The notes under the pieces: generated by a model | What the model was told of the DNA's origin: nothing | The model's database searches: none | What the model saw: only the letters and a program-made list of their open reading frames with translations | Translations under genes and position numbers: made by a program | Part shown: positions 22,422 to 30,701 of the stretch, in pieces | How positions within the stretch are numbered: the stretch's first letter is position 1 | How the letters are laid out: the number at the start of each line of letters is the position of its first letter | Assembly (NCBI GenBank): GCA_009781115.1 | Contig: WQYT01000007.1 | Location: 1 to 38,488, forward strand | Direction: 5' to 3' | Origin: Coriobacteriia bacterium | GTDB lineage: Bacteria > Actinomycetota > Coriobacteriia > WRKU01 > WQUG01 | Length of the DNA stretch: 38,488 bases

Positions 22422-22764
22422 AGTGGCCTCCTATACCGATATGGGTGGAGACTCTTGCAACAACAAGATGAAGAGCACCCACAATTGTCGCCAAACAATT
22501 CAATTTCTCATACAAGAAAATGCGGATGCCCTTCAGCACGCCTTCTTGAATGAGAGATTTCAAACTGAGAAATCCGAATTGTTTGGCAAAATCATTTTAG
22601 CAGAATATTAAGAATCTTGAGTTATGGGTTCGCACTTGACTTGATAGTCGCCCTCAAATTGCCCTCAATGCAAACAAAACTACATCATCGTTGATTGGGC
22701 AATTTGGCATCTGACCTGCGCAAACGGTGCTACTTATTGTAAGATATTTGTACATGCGGTGACC
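22422..22764. other. Right end of the islet: no convincing gene
   Basis: About 340 nt. The ORFs 22363-22563 (minus) and 22393-22611 (plus) have no ribosome site and no recognisable product. Two copies of GCCCTCAA at 22650-22657 and 22661-22668 are spaced 11 bp (one helical turn), about 100 bp from the att core, where arm-type integrase sites usually lie. Confidence 0.45.
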
Positions 22765-22808
22765 TCCTAAAGCTGGTGTCGCGCGTTCGATTCGCGCCGG
22801 GGGCACCA
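22765..22808 (+). repeat. tRNA-Arg 3' fragment (putative attR)
   Basis: 44 nt matching 20502-20546 with a single missing G in the acceptor run. The sequence to its left is unrelated to a tRNA 5' half, so this is a fragment, not a gene. Confidence 0.85.
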
Positions 22809-22896
22809 TTTTGGCGGCGTATAGCCGTCGCGGCGAAAACCTCAAGTAGGTGACTACGTATCGGCTTTCGCCGCAACGCCTATACACTCGCCAAAA
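22809..22896. repeat. Imperfect long palindrome beside attR
   Basis: The left arm 22809-22838 (TTTTGGCGGCGTATAGCCGT...) pairs with the right arm 22866-22896 (...TATACACTCGCCAAAA) at about 26 of 30 positions, with a 27-nt loop. The left arm recurs at 23652-23687 (32/36), and a shorter TTTTGGCGG version at about 20643. It may be a MITE-like element. Confidence 0.6.
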
Positions 22897-22939
22897 AACC
22901 CAGCATATGACCAGAGATATGACCAGAGTTGTCCCGCGG

Positions 22940-22991
22940 GGGCGTAAGCCCAATGGGGTACTTGCTTCATGCCTTACACGAAATGACAGGC
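22940..22991 (+). repeat. Second copy of the 52-bp tRNA-downstream sequence
   Basis: Identical to 20585-20636 except for two adjacent bases (TA versus CG). It corresponds to the right half of the hairpin next to tRNA-Arg. Confidence 0.85.
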
Positions 22992-23039
22992 CTCTGGTTT
23001 TTGGTGACGTCTGGGGGACGCGGCGCAAGACTTGGGTCG

Positions 23040-23321
23040 TTAGTGTGGAAGATTCTTATATACGCTTTGTCGATGTCCAGCACGAAATATCTGGATAGTG
23101 ATCTCTTTGTCGTCGATCACCGCAAGCAGGCGATAGACTCCCAGACGCCAGCGCCAGCCTCCGGCAATGCCCTCCAAGTTCTTCCCATTGCCTACTTCGC
23201 GCGGATCTTCGCAGCCCTCTAACTCATCGCGTATGAACTGGACGATGAGAGAGCGGGACTTTATCGGTAGTTTTGCGAGCTCCTTCTCTGCGCGGCGCTT
23301 GATCCTGACATGGTATCCCAT
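23040..23321 (-). CDS. RelE/ParE-superfamily mRNA interferase toxin
   Basis: 93 residues: MGYHVRIKRRAEKELAKLP, then IRDELEGCEDPREVGNGKNLEG, WRWRLGVYRLLAVIDDKEITIQIFRAGHR. This is the RelE-type fold with basic catalytic candidates (R in WRLGVYR, and FRAGHR near the C-terminus). Such toxins cut mRNA on the ribosome. The start overlaps the antitoxin stop by one base (TAATG). It lies just outside the right att copy. Confidence 0.92.
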   Translation of the reverse strand: MGYHVRIKRRAEKELAKLPIKSRSLIVQFIRDELEGCEDPREVGNGKNLEGIAGGWRWRLGVYRLLAVIDDKEITIQIFRAGHRQSVYKNLPH

Positions 23322-23557
23322 TAGCGGGCGCCATACTTTTCCGCAAACTCATTGATGCTAATGCCAACGTCTGTCGGATCAGCCTCGCTTGCTTCAACGG
23401 CGAGCTTGAGATCACGCGCATCGAGCTCATCCTCAAGACACTCAAGCACCCAGGCACGTACCTGCGCAGAAAAGCTCAGGCCATTCATTTGCGCAAAGGA
23501 GTTAATCCAATCTTTCTCTTCTGGCTCAAACCGTATAGCTGCTACTGACTTGCTCAT
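23321..23557 (-). CDS. RelB-like antitoxin (RHH/DUF6290-type)
   Basis: 78 residues. The N-terminus, MSKSVAAIRFEPEEKDWINSFAQMNG, is a ribbon-helix-helix DNA-binding start. The acidic C-terminus (ECLEDELDARDLKLAVEASEADP) resembles RelB antitoxins that wrap RelE. AAGGAGC lies before the ATG. A perfect palindrome upstream is its probable operator. It is cotranscribed with the toxin. Confidence 0.88.
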   Translation of the reverse strand: MSKSVAAIRFEPEEKDWINSFAQMNGLSFSAQVRAWVLECLEDELDARDLKLAVEASEADPTDVGISINEFAEKYGAR

Positions 23558-23572
23558 CGTGCGCTCCTTAAC

Positions 23573-23589
23573 CGTTTACGTTGTAAACG
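23573..23589. promoter_or_regulatory. Operator palindrome of the RelBE pair
   Basis: CGTTTAC-GTT-GTAAACG, perfect 7-bp arms, 16 nt upstream of the antitoxin ATG. A minus-strand GATAAT lies just beyond it as a possible -10, so binding would block the transcript start. Confidence 0.65.
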
Positions 23590-23651
23590 ATTATCTCACA
23601 TGGCAGGCCCTCGCGCCACTCCCGTATAAAATCATTGCAACCAACCTCTGG

Positions 23652-23687
23652 TTTTGGCGGCGCCTAGCCGTCGCAGCGTAAACCTCA
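23652..23687. repeat. Partial copy of the 22809 palindrome arm at the vWA gene stop
   Basis: TTTTGGCGGCG...AGCCGTCGC...AAACCTCA matches 22809-22844 at 32 of 36 positions and overlaps the stop codon of the vWA gene. Confidence 0.55.
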
Positions 23688-26570
23688 GGTGCGGGCGCGG
23701 CGGGGGTGGGTTGCGTAGAGGTGTCTGAAGACCACGGCCACTACGGCAAGCAGCGCCAGGAGGGCGATCGCTCCTGAGACTAGGCTGAAGCTGTCCCCGG
23801 TTGCGGGCGTCGTAGCAGGAGGTGTGGCGGGTGGCGTGACCGGCGGTGTGACCGGGGGCCTGCCCGGCTCTCCGGGCTCTCCTGGTTCGCCCGGCTCATC
23901 GGGTGGCGTCTTGGTAGAAAGCACCTCGATCCTGCCGTTGTTGCCCAGCAGATGCTGCTGCACGATGCCTGTCAACGCGGAATACTCCCGGAAGGAATTG
24001 GGCAGCGTGGCCGTCGGGTTGCTGGTTTTCTTGTTTATCAAGTCGGGGACATTCGGCACCCGGGATACTCCATAGGCAATGTAGGGCTTGCCGCCGGTAT
24101 CAACAGAGATCTTGACCTGGCTTGCGTCAACAGACTCGTAGGCCTCCGCCAGATAGGTGGGCGCGGCGGTCGAATCAAAGTATTCGTCTCTCACATAGTA
24201 CTGAGTCCCCGGCGCATAGGTAACAGCCTCGGTGTAACCGCTTCCAGACTTGGTGTACAGCCAGGTCTTTCCGGCGCCTCCCTCGCTACCCGTGTAGTAG
24301 TAATAGGGGTTAGAAATGTTGGGCACAAAGGCCGCAGTCGAGCTACGGGGGCCCAGCTTAAGATCGCTTTGCCAGTCATTGGTGTAGAAATAACAGCCGT
24401 CGCCAGCGGCATTCTTGTGCGCGTTTTTATACGCGGCCGAAAAGAGCGAGAGGTCAAAGTCGTCGCGCAGCCCCACGATATAGCAGGCGCGGATGGGGGG
24501 CGCCTCCTCGATGGTCACCCCGGAAAGCGGGCCAGATCCCCCCCGCTGGTTGGCATAGACCGGCTTGACTGAGCGCTGCGGGATGAGGCTCGCCGGGATA
24601 TACCAGAGCGCCGCCTGCTGACGGGCCTCCAGCGAAAACGGCACGGTGTTATTGATCTGCGGGGCGTTAAAGTCCCCGCCTTTAAGCGCGGTAACAACTT
24701 CAAAGTAGAGATACATCAGGTCCGTCTTTTTGCCCGAAACCGGATCGTTGACCTGGCCCTCTACCGAATGCAGCGATACCGTACAGGTCGCCTGCGCCGG
24801 CGCAGGCTGCATAGCGCCTGCGCTGTCATAATAGTTGCCGAGGTAGCTGAGGTTGCTGTCGGCATACCACCGGATCTCCGTGCTGTAATCTGTCGCGCTG
24901 CTATAGTAGAGGCGCCCGTTTGCAACGCTTGAGCTGATGAGGTCCGCCGCCTCTGCCGGCGAGATACCCATGCGGTTTACCAGCACGTTGACGTAGCCAT
25001 TCCAATGGGCCCCGCCCTTATTGTTAACCAGATCATTGGCGAGTGTATTGCCGTTATACTCGGTGTCGTCGATAAAAAATCCCTGGGGGCGCTTGAACAC
25101 AAAGCCCTGCCCCAGCACATCCTTTATGACCACATTGCCCGTAAAGTTCGGGTCTGAATCCTGGGTGTCAGTGGGATAGGTATCCGCAGAAGTGATGATG
25201 GCCTGCGCTATGGTGGTAAACGCATCGTTTAACGCGGCAGGATTATCGGCAGGATAGTAGCCGTCAGTATACTCATAATCGCTCACATAACCAGCAGAGG
25301 GCGTATCGTTGGCAATCGTGGTAAGTTCGCTGCCTAACGTGAGTGAGCCGTCCGGAGTATTGCGAACAACCGGGAAGGTCACCGGGGACGATCCGGCCAC
25401 AAAGGTATCCAGAAGGTCCTTTGCGTTGTAGGAGGTACCGGAGTAGGTAAAGGTGTCGCTTCGCGCGTTTCTGGCAGGGTCCATGACCGTCGGCGCGTTG
25501 TTGCCGGTAATGCCAACCCCGATGGTATAGACGTGTGCCTCTTTGCCGCCTGAGCCGTAGTAGTGCTCGCTCACCTGCTTTTTCCAGTAGGAAGCGGTTG
25601 CCACGGTCAAAATGTCCATGCCCATGTCGCTGGGATTGCCGTTGCCGTGGTCAAAATTCATATCAGTCGCGCCGGCCATGGTGTAGTCATCCCAGGCAAA
25701 GGTGGGCTCGCCATCGGTCAGCAAAATGATGTTCGGGCTGCGCGTCGATGTTATCAGGGTAGCAGGATCAGTGAAGGTCGTGTCCGCGTTGTTCGCCAGT
25801 ATTTTGGCGCCATTTGCGATCCCCATCTGAGTCGGGGTGCCACCGGTTACCACAAAGCTTGCAGGAACCGAGGAGTCTGCGCTGGTGATCTGGGAGTTTA
25901 CCCTGATGGTTGACCCACTGATGCTGAAGCAGTTGCCGTCGATATCATAGCGCCCCAGCGGGAGCACGTTGACCTGACGCGGATGGCCAATACCGGGAGT
26001 ATCGCGTATCCCCCCGTAGGCCACCACCGCAACGCGGTTGTAGGCATTAGCGCTCATCAACTGAACGATGGCGCCATTAAGGGCTTCGACCATAACCTCT
26101 GCGCGCGTCTGCGAGCCGAGTTTCTCCTGAACCATGCTGCCCGAGATATCGATGATGAACACCACATCACTGGGCGACGTGACCGCACTGACCGAATGGC
26201 TCTGTGAGAGCGCCGATAACACGACCGAGAAATCGTTTGTCTTGGAGGTATCGACGACCTTGAGCGGGTTTCCGTTGACGGCGCTGATGGTTGTCTGGTC
26301 CTTGTTGACCGACTTGTCAGTCCAGATGCGCCCGTCCTCGTAGCTGTTTGGACTTACCTGTGCAAGCAGATCGCTGGTATCGGGATCAGACACTTTCACC
26401 GGAGAAACCGTGCTGGCAGCCGTAGCCGTAGCCGCGGCCGCCTGGTTAGCGGGTAACTTCGCCGCGCACATAAGCAGCACGCCGACCAACACTGCGCTCA
26501 CGCTCATAGTGAGCATAAAAACTTTAGCTGCGCCTTTCATCTGGCGCGCGCCGAGATGTACCTTGCCCAT
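23685..26570 (-). CDS. Large von Willebrand A surface protein with sortase-like C-terminal anchor
   Basis: 961 residues. A long signal peptide (AAKVFMLTMSVSAVLVGVLLMCAAKLPANQAAA) leads to a vWA domain with MIDAS motif DISGSM (141-146) and later LLTDGEPTF. The long middle region is beta-rich. Near the C-terminus GEPGEPGEPG and PPVTPPVTPPATPP form a collagen-like/proline stalk. TPATG (921-925), a hydrophobic helix and HPRRART follow, the layout of an LPxTG anchor with a variant motif. It probably acts as an adhesin or pilus-tip-like protein. No sortase or pilin gene lies in the window. AGAGGGG precedes ATG 26570; ATG 26540 is an alternative. Confidence 0.88.
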   Translation of the reverse strand: MGKVHLGARQMKGAAKVFMLTMSVSAVLVGVLLMCAAKLPANQAAAATATAASTVSPVKVSDPDTSDLLAQVSPNSYEDGRIWTDKSVNKDQTTISAVNGNPLKVVDTSKTNDFSVVLSALSQSHSVSAVTSPSDVVFIIDISGSMVQEKLGSQTRAEVMVEALNGAIVQLMSANAYNRVAVVAYGGIRDTPGIGHPRQVNVLPLGRYDIDGNCFSISGSTIRVNSQITSADSSVPASFVVTGGTPTQMGIANGAKILANNADTTFTDPATLITSTRSPNIILLTDGEPTFAWDDYTMAGATDMNFDHGNGNPSDMGMDILTVATASYWKKQVSEHYYGSGGKEAHVYTIGVGITGNNAPTVMDPARNARSDTFTYSGTSYNAKDLLDTFVAGSSPVTFPVVRNTPDGSLTLGSELTTIANDTPSAGYVSDYEYTDGYYPADNPAALNDAFTTIAQAIITSADTYPTDTQDSDPNFTGNVVIKDVLGQGFVFKRPQGFFIDDTEYNGNTLANDLVNNKGGAHWNGYVNVLVNRMGISPAEAADLISSSVANGRLYYSSATDYSTEIRWYADSNLSYLGNYYDSAGAMQPAPAQATCTVSLHSVEGQVNDPVSGKKTDLMYLYFEVVTALKGGDFNAPQINNTVPFSLEARQQAALWYIPASLIPQRSVKPVYANQRGGSGPLSGVTIEEAPPIRACYIVGLRDDFDLSLFSAAYKNAHKNAAGDGCYFYTNDWQSDLKLGPRSSTAAFVPNISNPYYYYTGSEGGAGKTWLYTKSGSGYTEAVTYAPGTQYYVRDEYFDSTAAPTYLAEAYESVDASQVKISVDTGGKPYIAYGVSRVPNVPDLINKKTSNPTATLPNSFREYSALTGIVQQHLLGNNGRIEVLSTKTPPDEPGEPGEPGEPGRPPVTPPVTPPATPPATTPATGDSFSLVSGAIALLALLAVVAVVFRHLYATHPRRART

Positions 26571-26587
26571 AGCATGCCCCTCTCTGG

Positions 26588-26646
26588 AAGCCAGTAACTG
26601 GCTTTTTCCTGTGCAAAATCATTCGGGTACAGGTACTATGATTATA
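26588..26646 (-). promoter_or_regulatory. Candidate promoter and 5'-UTR hairpin of the vWA gene
   Basis: A minus-strand TATAAT (26641-26646) lies 71 nt before the ATG. The leader contains AAGCCAG-TTA-CTGGCTT (26588-26604), a 7-bp hairpin. No clear -35 is seen. A promoter here would separate vWA expression from the upstream lipoprotein gene. Confidence 0.35.
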
Positions 26647-26717
26647 GGACTTTCAAGAAAAATAACATAATCCCATAACATCTTCAAAATTTGAGAGAAG
26701 TTTTCTAATTTTCTAAT

Positions 26718-27497
26718 TTATTTGAGGAGCAGATCGCCGATGCACTGGTCACCCTGCTGCTTTACCTTGCGCGGGTCGTTATTCTTCTTTTTCGCCGCCT
26801 TTTTCAGCGCTGAGGCCCTGTTGGCGGCGGCTTTTTCCATCGCGGCCTTTCGGTCTGCCATCAGTTTATCCACTTTAGCCTTTTCTGCCGTAGACGCTTT
26901 ATTGGGGTTAGTTTTCTGGGCCGCCTCCGCCTTTGCCTGCAGCGCCTTTTCCGCGTCCAGCGTGGAATAGGTCTGCCCGGATTCCGTATAGCTCAGATAC
27001 GCCAGCCCACTGGTCGCATCAAACCCAAAGCTTCCGTCTGTCAGGCCGTCAAGCTGGATTGCATGCAGGACGCTCGTCTTGCCATCCTCAAACGTCAGTT
27101 GGACGTCAAGCTGAGGCTGGAGCGCCACGGCAACCTGGTCCCCATCTGCGGGGGCCTTCGCGGGCGCAGCGGCAGCAGGCTCAGTGTAATAGATCGTAGC
27201 CTTCTCGCCGTCTTTCCAGGGCCGTGTCGCCGCCGGGTGCTGTGTCCACGTGGTCTCTTCAGAGCCCTTCAGATCAAGCTTTGCGATTGCCCGACTGGTC
27301 TTGTTTGTCACCTCGATACTTTTTGCAGAGGCGCTTTTTGTCCCAAAGACAAGGGCGCCTGCATCCTGCGAGGCCTCTGAGCCGGGCTTGTTTGCCTGTG
27401 ACGGCTTCTTGCCACAACCGGCAAGACTACCAGCCAGAAGAGCCAGGCTGGCGCACAGCGCTATAGTACGTATCAAAACCTTTTTCTGCTTTCGCAT
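26718..27497 (-). CDS. Secreted lipoprotein with alanine/lysine-rich C-terminus
   Basis: I moved the start from 27578 to ATG 27497, with AGGAA 7 nt upstream, giving 259 residues; the longer ORF would overlap the upstream gene. The N-terminus MRKQKKVLIRTIALCASLALLAGSLAGC has lipobox LAGC. The middle part (VTNKTSRAIAKLDLKGSEE, QPQLDVQLTFEDGKTSVLHAIQL) looks like a beta-sandwich. The C-terminal ~70 residues (EKALQAKAEAAQKTNP, RKAAMEKAAANRASALKKAAKKK) are highly basic and helical, suited to bind wall polymers. It is 25 nt after the AlgX-like gene, so probably in the same operon. Family unrecognised. Confidence 0.75.
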   Translation of the reverse strand: MRKQKKVLIRTIALCASLALLAGSLAGCGKKPSQANKPGSEASQDAGALVFGTKSASAKSIEVTNKTSRAIAKLDLKGSEETTWTQHPAATRPWKDGEKATIYYTEPAAAAPAKAPADGDQVAVALQPQLDVQLTFEDGKTSVLHAIQLDGLTDGSFGFDATSGLAYLSYTESGQTYSTLDAEKALQAKAEAAQKTNPNKASTAEKAKVDKLMADRKAAMEKAAANRASALKKAAKKKNNDPRKVKQQGDQCIGDLLLK

Positions 27498-27522
27498 CAG
27501 TGTGTTCCTGTTCTGTTTCTTA

Positions 27523-29211
27523 TCAGGGTCGCCAGGATATCGAGTCAACCAGATAAAGGCGCCCCTGTCTGACCACATATACCCTTACCATTCTAACATC
27601 AGGGGATATCTCCTGAGTGGGCACATAGGCAAGGTAACCGCTGTCACAGGCGCCGCTGGGCGACGTGGTAAAAGCCTCGTAGGTCTGCTGCGCGCCGGTG
27701 GCATCTTCCAGACTCACATAGATCTGCGCGCCTGTGGGGACCGCCCCGGGGTCAAGCGTGCCAGAAAAGCTGGTCAGAGGGCCGTTGACATCCTGGGTAA
27801 AGGCGCCCGCCGCCGCGTTCGCGCCCGTGCCGTTCGCGCCCGTCTTGCCCGCGCCCGAGCGCCCCCCGCTTGTGCCCGTGTTGGCCGCGCCCGTGCTCTG
27901 GAGCGCTCCAGTTGTGTCCAGCGCAACCAGTGGGGCCGGCATGATCGGCGGCTGCTGGCCCAGGTAGGCGAGGTGGCGCTCTGCCCGCTCGACAATCACA
28001 AAATCAGCGCCCTCATCGGCGATTTGCAACGCGTTGTAGGGCACCAGTTTTGAGAAGGTCGCGCTGCCGGTCTCTGAAGCCAGATAGGGCAACAGGGCGT
28101 CACCAAAAGAGTCGCGATACATGACCAGCGTGCCCGTCGCCTCGCTTGACGTGGTGACCAGGTCGTCATCGAAGCGGCGCGCCGCGCTGGTGTAGCGCCA
28201 GCTGCTGCCCGTTGTGGCCGGGCCGTCGTTGACGCCCGGCAGGTAGTACTGTAGCTCGGGCTGGGGGGCCGCGGGGTGCAGCATCTTTTCGAGGTCGCCG
28301 AGGTGGTCGGTCCGCGTGATCCAGGCGCCGGCGTCCGCATCCGTACCAGCGCCAGCGCCAGCGCCCGCGCTCGTGCCAGCCCCCGCCCGGACCGGGTCGC
28401 TGATGCCCAGCGTCGAGCTGAGCAGCCCGTTGGCAACCAGCGCCCCCTTGTTGTTCCAGTGCGAGTCGCGCTTCAGGTACAGGGATCCGGCATCCGGCGC
28501 AAGCGCGGAGAACAGATCGACTGTGGTGACCCCCTCCTGCTTGAGGTAGGGCGCCAGGCGTTGGGCGTCTGAGGCCAGCGGCGACTTCAAGTAGCGCGCG
28601 GGCATCTGGTCCGGATACAGCCCCATCTTGTTGGGCGCGACCGCAAAGGCAAAGCGCGCGCCCTGGGCCCCGGCATAGTCCTGCATCAGCGCGAGGTTGT
28701 GCGCGATGTTTGACAGCGCATGGTCGGAGAGCGGCGCTGCGCCCACGTAGTCGTCAAGGTCGCCCGCATAATACAGCCAGCCGTCGCGCCCCAGCACCAC
28801 CTGATCGGTCGCAGAGACCCCAAAGGCCTGCTCCTGAAGCGCGGCGTCAGCCGTGATCATTACGCCGCGGCCCGCAAAGTGCGCCTCGAAGTACGCACCC
28901 GCCTGCGAGAGATAGGCGCGATTGAACCGGCCCTTGACGACCAGCCGCGGAAACTCCGTAGCGTCCCCACTCTCCAAGGCGCCGGTCCGGGTCCACAGCA
29001 TGCCGACCGCAGGCGCTGCCAGCAGCGCAAAAACACAAACAATGAACAGCAGGCTGCCCCAGGACTTTGAGCGCGGTTTTGTTTTTCTGACCGACTGGGT
29101 CACCTCTGGTCGTGCTTCATGCGTGACCTGAGACTTCTCAAGCGCGCCCGCGCCCGCGGCACTGACGTTCCCCGGCTCAGGTCTCTTCGTGGCTCTCTCA
29201 GTTTTTGTCAT
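27523..29211 (-). CDS. AlgX/AlgJ-like SGNH-fold O-acetyltransferase component
   Basis: 562 residues from ATG 29211 (GGGGTGA 5 nt upstream); the track's GTG 29220 is less likely. A Ser/Lys-rich N-terminus precedes one membrane anchor (~53-73, LLFIVCVFALLAAPAVGML). The DHHW/AlgX-type domain has GRDGWLYYAGD, then catalytic DSHWN (252-256) and the nucleophile Ser in YRDSFGDAL (Ser371, track numbering). Gly/Ala/Thr-rich inserts (~280-298 and ~430-460) break the fold. In alginate and wall-polymer systems such proteins take acetyl groups from an MBOAT partner and esterify surface sugars. It directly follows the MBOAT gene. Confidence 0.87.
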   Translation of the reverse strand: MTKTERATKRPEPGNVSAAGAGALEKSQVTHEARPEVTQSVRKTKPRSKSWGSLLFIVCVFALLAAPAVGMLWTRTGALESGDATEFPRLVVKGRFNRAYLSQAGAYFEAHFAGRGVMITADAALQEQAFGVSATDQVVLGRDGWLYYAGDLDDYVGAAPLSDHALSNIAHNLALMQDYAGAQGARFAFAVAPNKMGLYPDQMPARYLKSPLASDAQRLAPYLKQEGVTTVDLFSALAPDAGSLYLKRDSHWNNKGALVANGLLSSTLGISDPVRAGAGTSAGAGAGAGTDADAGAWITRTDHLGDLEKMLHPAAPQPELQYYLPGVNDGPATTGSSWRYTSAARRFDDDLVTTSSEATGTLVMYRDSFGDALLPYLASETGSATFSKLVPYNALQIADEGADFVIVERAERHLAYLGQQPPIMPAPLVALDTTGALQSTGAANTGTSGGRSGAGKTGANGTGANAAAGAFTQDVNGPLTSFSGTLDPGAVPTGAQIYVSLEDATGAQQTYEAFTTSPSGACDSGYLAYVPTQEISPDVRMVRVYVVRQGRLYLVDSISWRP

Positions 29212-29224
29212 CAGCGTCACCCCA

Positions 29225-30649
29225 CTAGAACCTGAAGTAGATGAAGGGATGGTAGCCGCCCACAGAAAGCGACAGGAAGCACATCACGAACAGCGCCAGC
29301 GCGCTGACGTAGCTCGCGACGCGCACGACCGGCGCCAGCCCACGCACCCGGGCGCGCAGATAATCGATCAACTGACGCGCAAAGGGCGTCGAGGCGACGA
29401 TCGCCACGCAAAAGACCGTGATGACCAGCGGGCTGAGCATCCAGCTGGCGCGCGCTACCGGCAGATGGCTGAAGTTAAAGCCGGCAAACATCTGGCGGAG
29501 CATGAACAGCGCCTGCGCGACAGAGCTTGCGCGAAACACCACAAAGCCCAGACAGACCATCACAAACGCATAGAACCAGCCCAGCGCCCGGGGAAGCTTG
29601 CGCAGCGGGAGCAGCTCTTCAAGCATCATCAGAAAGCCCTGGAACGCGCCCCACACCAGAAAGGTCAGGTTTGCCCCGTGCCACAGGCCGCAGAGGACAA
29701 AGACCACAAAGCGGTTGAGCACCGCGCGCACCCGGCCCTTGCGGTTGCCGCCCAGCGGGATGTAGAGGTAGGTCGTAAACCAGGAGGAAAGCGAGATGTG
29801 CCAGCGCCGCCAGAACTCCTGGATCGAACGCGAGATATAGGGGTGGTCGAAGTTCTCTGCATAGCTGAAGCCAAACATGCTCGCCAGGCCGATCGCCATA
29901 TCCGAGTAACCCGAGAAGTCGAAGTATATCTGCGCGAGAAACGCCAGGGCCGCTATCCAGGCGACCGCGATATTGATCTGGTTGTGCGGCGCCGCGTAGA
30001 TTGCATCGACCACGGCCGCCATCGGGATCGCAATGAGCACCTTCTTGGCAAGCCCGACCGCAAAGCGGCGCAGCCCCGTGGCGACTTTACGCACGGTGAC
30101 CCGGCGCCTGGCAAGCTGCGCTTCGAGCTCGTGGTACTTGATGATGGGGCCTGCCAGAAGCTGCGGAAAGAGCGAGATGAACAGCAGCAGCCTGAAGAAG
30201 CTGCGCTGGGGGGCGCTAGTCCCCCGATAGACGTCGATCACATAGGAGAGCGCCTGGAAGGTATAAAACGAGATGCCGATGGGCAGCGCAAGATGAGGCG
30301 CGGCGAGCTTTGTACCCAGGGTTTGGTTGGCAAGCGTCAGGAGCCAACCGCTGTACTTGAAGACGACCAGGAACGCCAGGTTGAGCGTCACGGCAACGAT
30401 CAGCGCCACGCGCCGGCGACCTCCGCTGCCCTGGCGTCGCGCCGCGTCGCCAATGGCCAGGCCCAGCACCCAGTTCAGCAACGCCGAGGCCAGCAGCAGG
30501 ACCACATAGACAGGCTCCCCATAGGCATAGAACACCAGGCTTGCCACAATAAGGAGCGCGTTTTTTGCGCGCGTCTGCGGCAGCAGGACATAGAGCAGGA
30601 ACACGACCGGCAAAAAGACACACAAAAACGCCAGTGAAGAAAATACCAT
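29225..30649 (-). CDS. MBOAT-family membrane O-acyltransferase (AlgI-like)
   Basis: 474 residues with about ten membrane helices. The MBOAT signature is complete: DFSGYSDMAIGLASMFG, FWRRWHISLSSWF (His284), YIPLGGNRKG and GLWHGANLTF (His324, the catalytic histidine). It passes acyl groups, usually acetyl, from the cytoplasm to an outer acceptor, here presumably the AlgX-like protein encoded next, which begins 13 nt after its stop. The acceptor polymer cannot be told from sequence. The 482-residue plus-strand ORF 29189-30637 is a shadow. Confidence 0.95.
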   Translation of the reverse strand: MVFSSLAFLCVFLPVVFLLYVLLPQTRAKNALLIVASLVFYAYGEPVYVVLLLASALLNWVLGLAIGDAARRQGSGGRRRVALIVAVTLNLAFLVVFKYSGWLLTLANQTLGTKLAAPHLALPIGISFYTFQALSYVIDVYRGTSAPQRSFFRLLLFISLFPQLLAGPIIKYHELEAQLARRRVTVRKVATGLRRFAVGLAKKVLIAIPMAAVVDAIYAAPHNQINIAVAWIAALAFLAQIYFDFSGYSDMAIGLASMFGFSYAENFDHPYISRSIQEFWRRWHISLSSWFTTYLYIPLGGNRKGRVRAVLNRFVVFVLCGLWHGANLTFLVWGAFQGFLMMLEELLPLRKLPRALGWFYAFVMVCLGFVVFRASSVAQALFMLRQMFAGFNFSHLPVARASWMLSPLVITVFCVAIVASTPFARQLIDYLRARVRGLAPVVRVASYVSALALFVMCFLSLSVGGYHPFIYFRF

Positions 30650-30701
30650 CTAGCTGTTACCCCGGATTCTCATTACCCCACTTGCCTGCCTGCTCCTGCG
30701 C

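Larger units (their letters stand above)
20502..22808 (+). mobile_element. tRNA-Arg-bounded genomic islet without an integrase
   Basis: The tRNA 3' half CTCCTAAAGCTGGTGTCGCG... (20502-20546) is repeated at 22765-22808 with one G missing and no tRNA 5' half. This is the pattern left by tyrosine-recombinase integration, which rebuilds the tRNA at attL and leaves a fragment at attR. The 2.2 kb between holds an AbrB/PIN toxin-antitoxin pair, a zinc-ribbon membrane protein and a 21-codon ORF. No recombinase ORF is present. A second duplicated stretch (20585-20636 and 22940-22991, 50/52 identical) lies just beyond each boundary copy. Arm-type direct repeats (22650-22668) lie near the right end. The element is either a satellite moved in trans or a decayed remnant. 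Confidence 0.7.

Noticed and set aside
22363-22611. Overlapping 66- and 72-residue ORFs in the islet
   Set aside because: Neither has a ribosome site or a recognisable motif, and one overlaps the better-supported 21-codon ORF.
22654-23028. 124-residue minus ORF containing PPARIERATPALGG
   Set aside because: That phrase is the well-known translation of a tRNA 3' region; here it comes from the tRNA-Arg fragment, so the ORF is spurious.
29189-30637. 482-residue plus-strand ORF
   Set aside because: Antisense to the unmistakable MBOAT gene; composition (Arg/Gln/Asp/His-rich) is typical of a shadow frame in GC-rich DNA.
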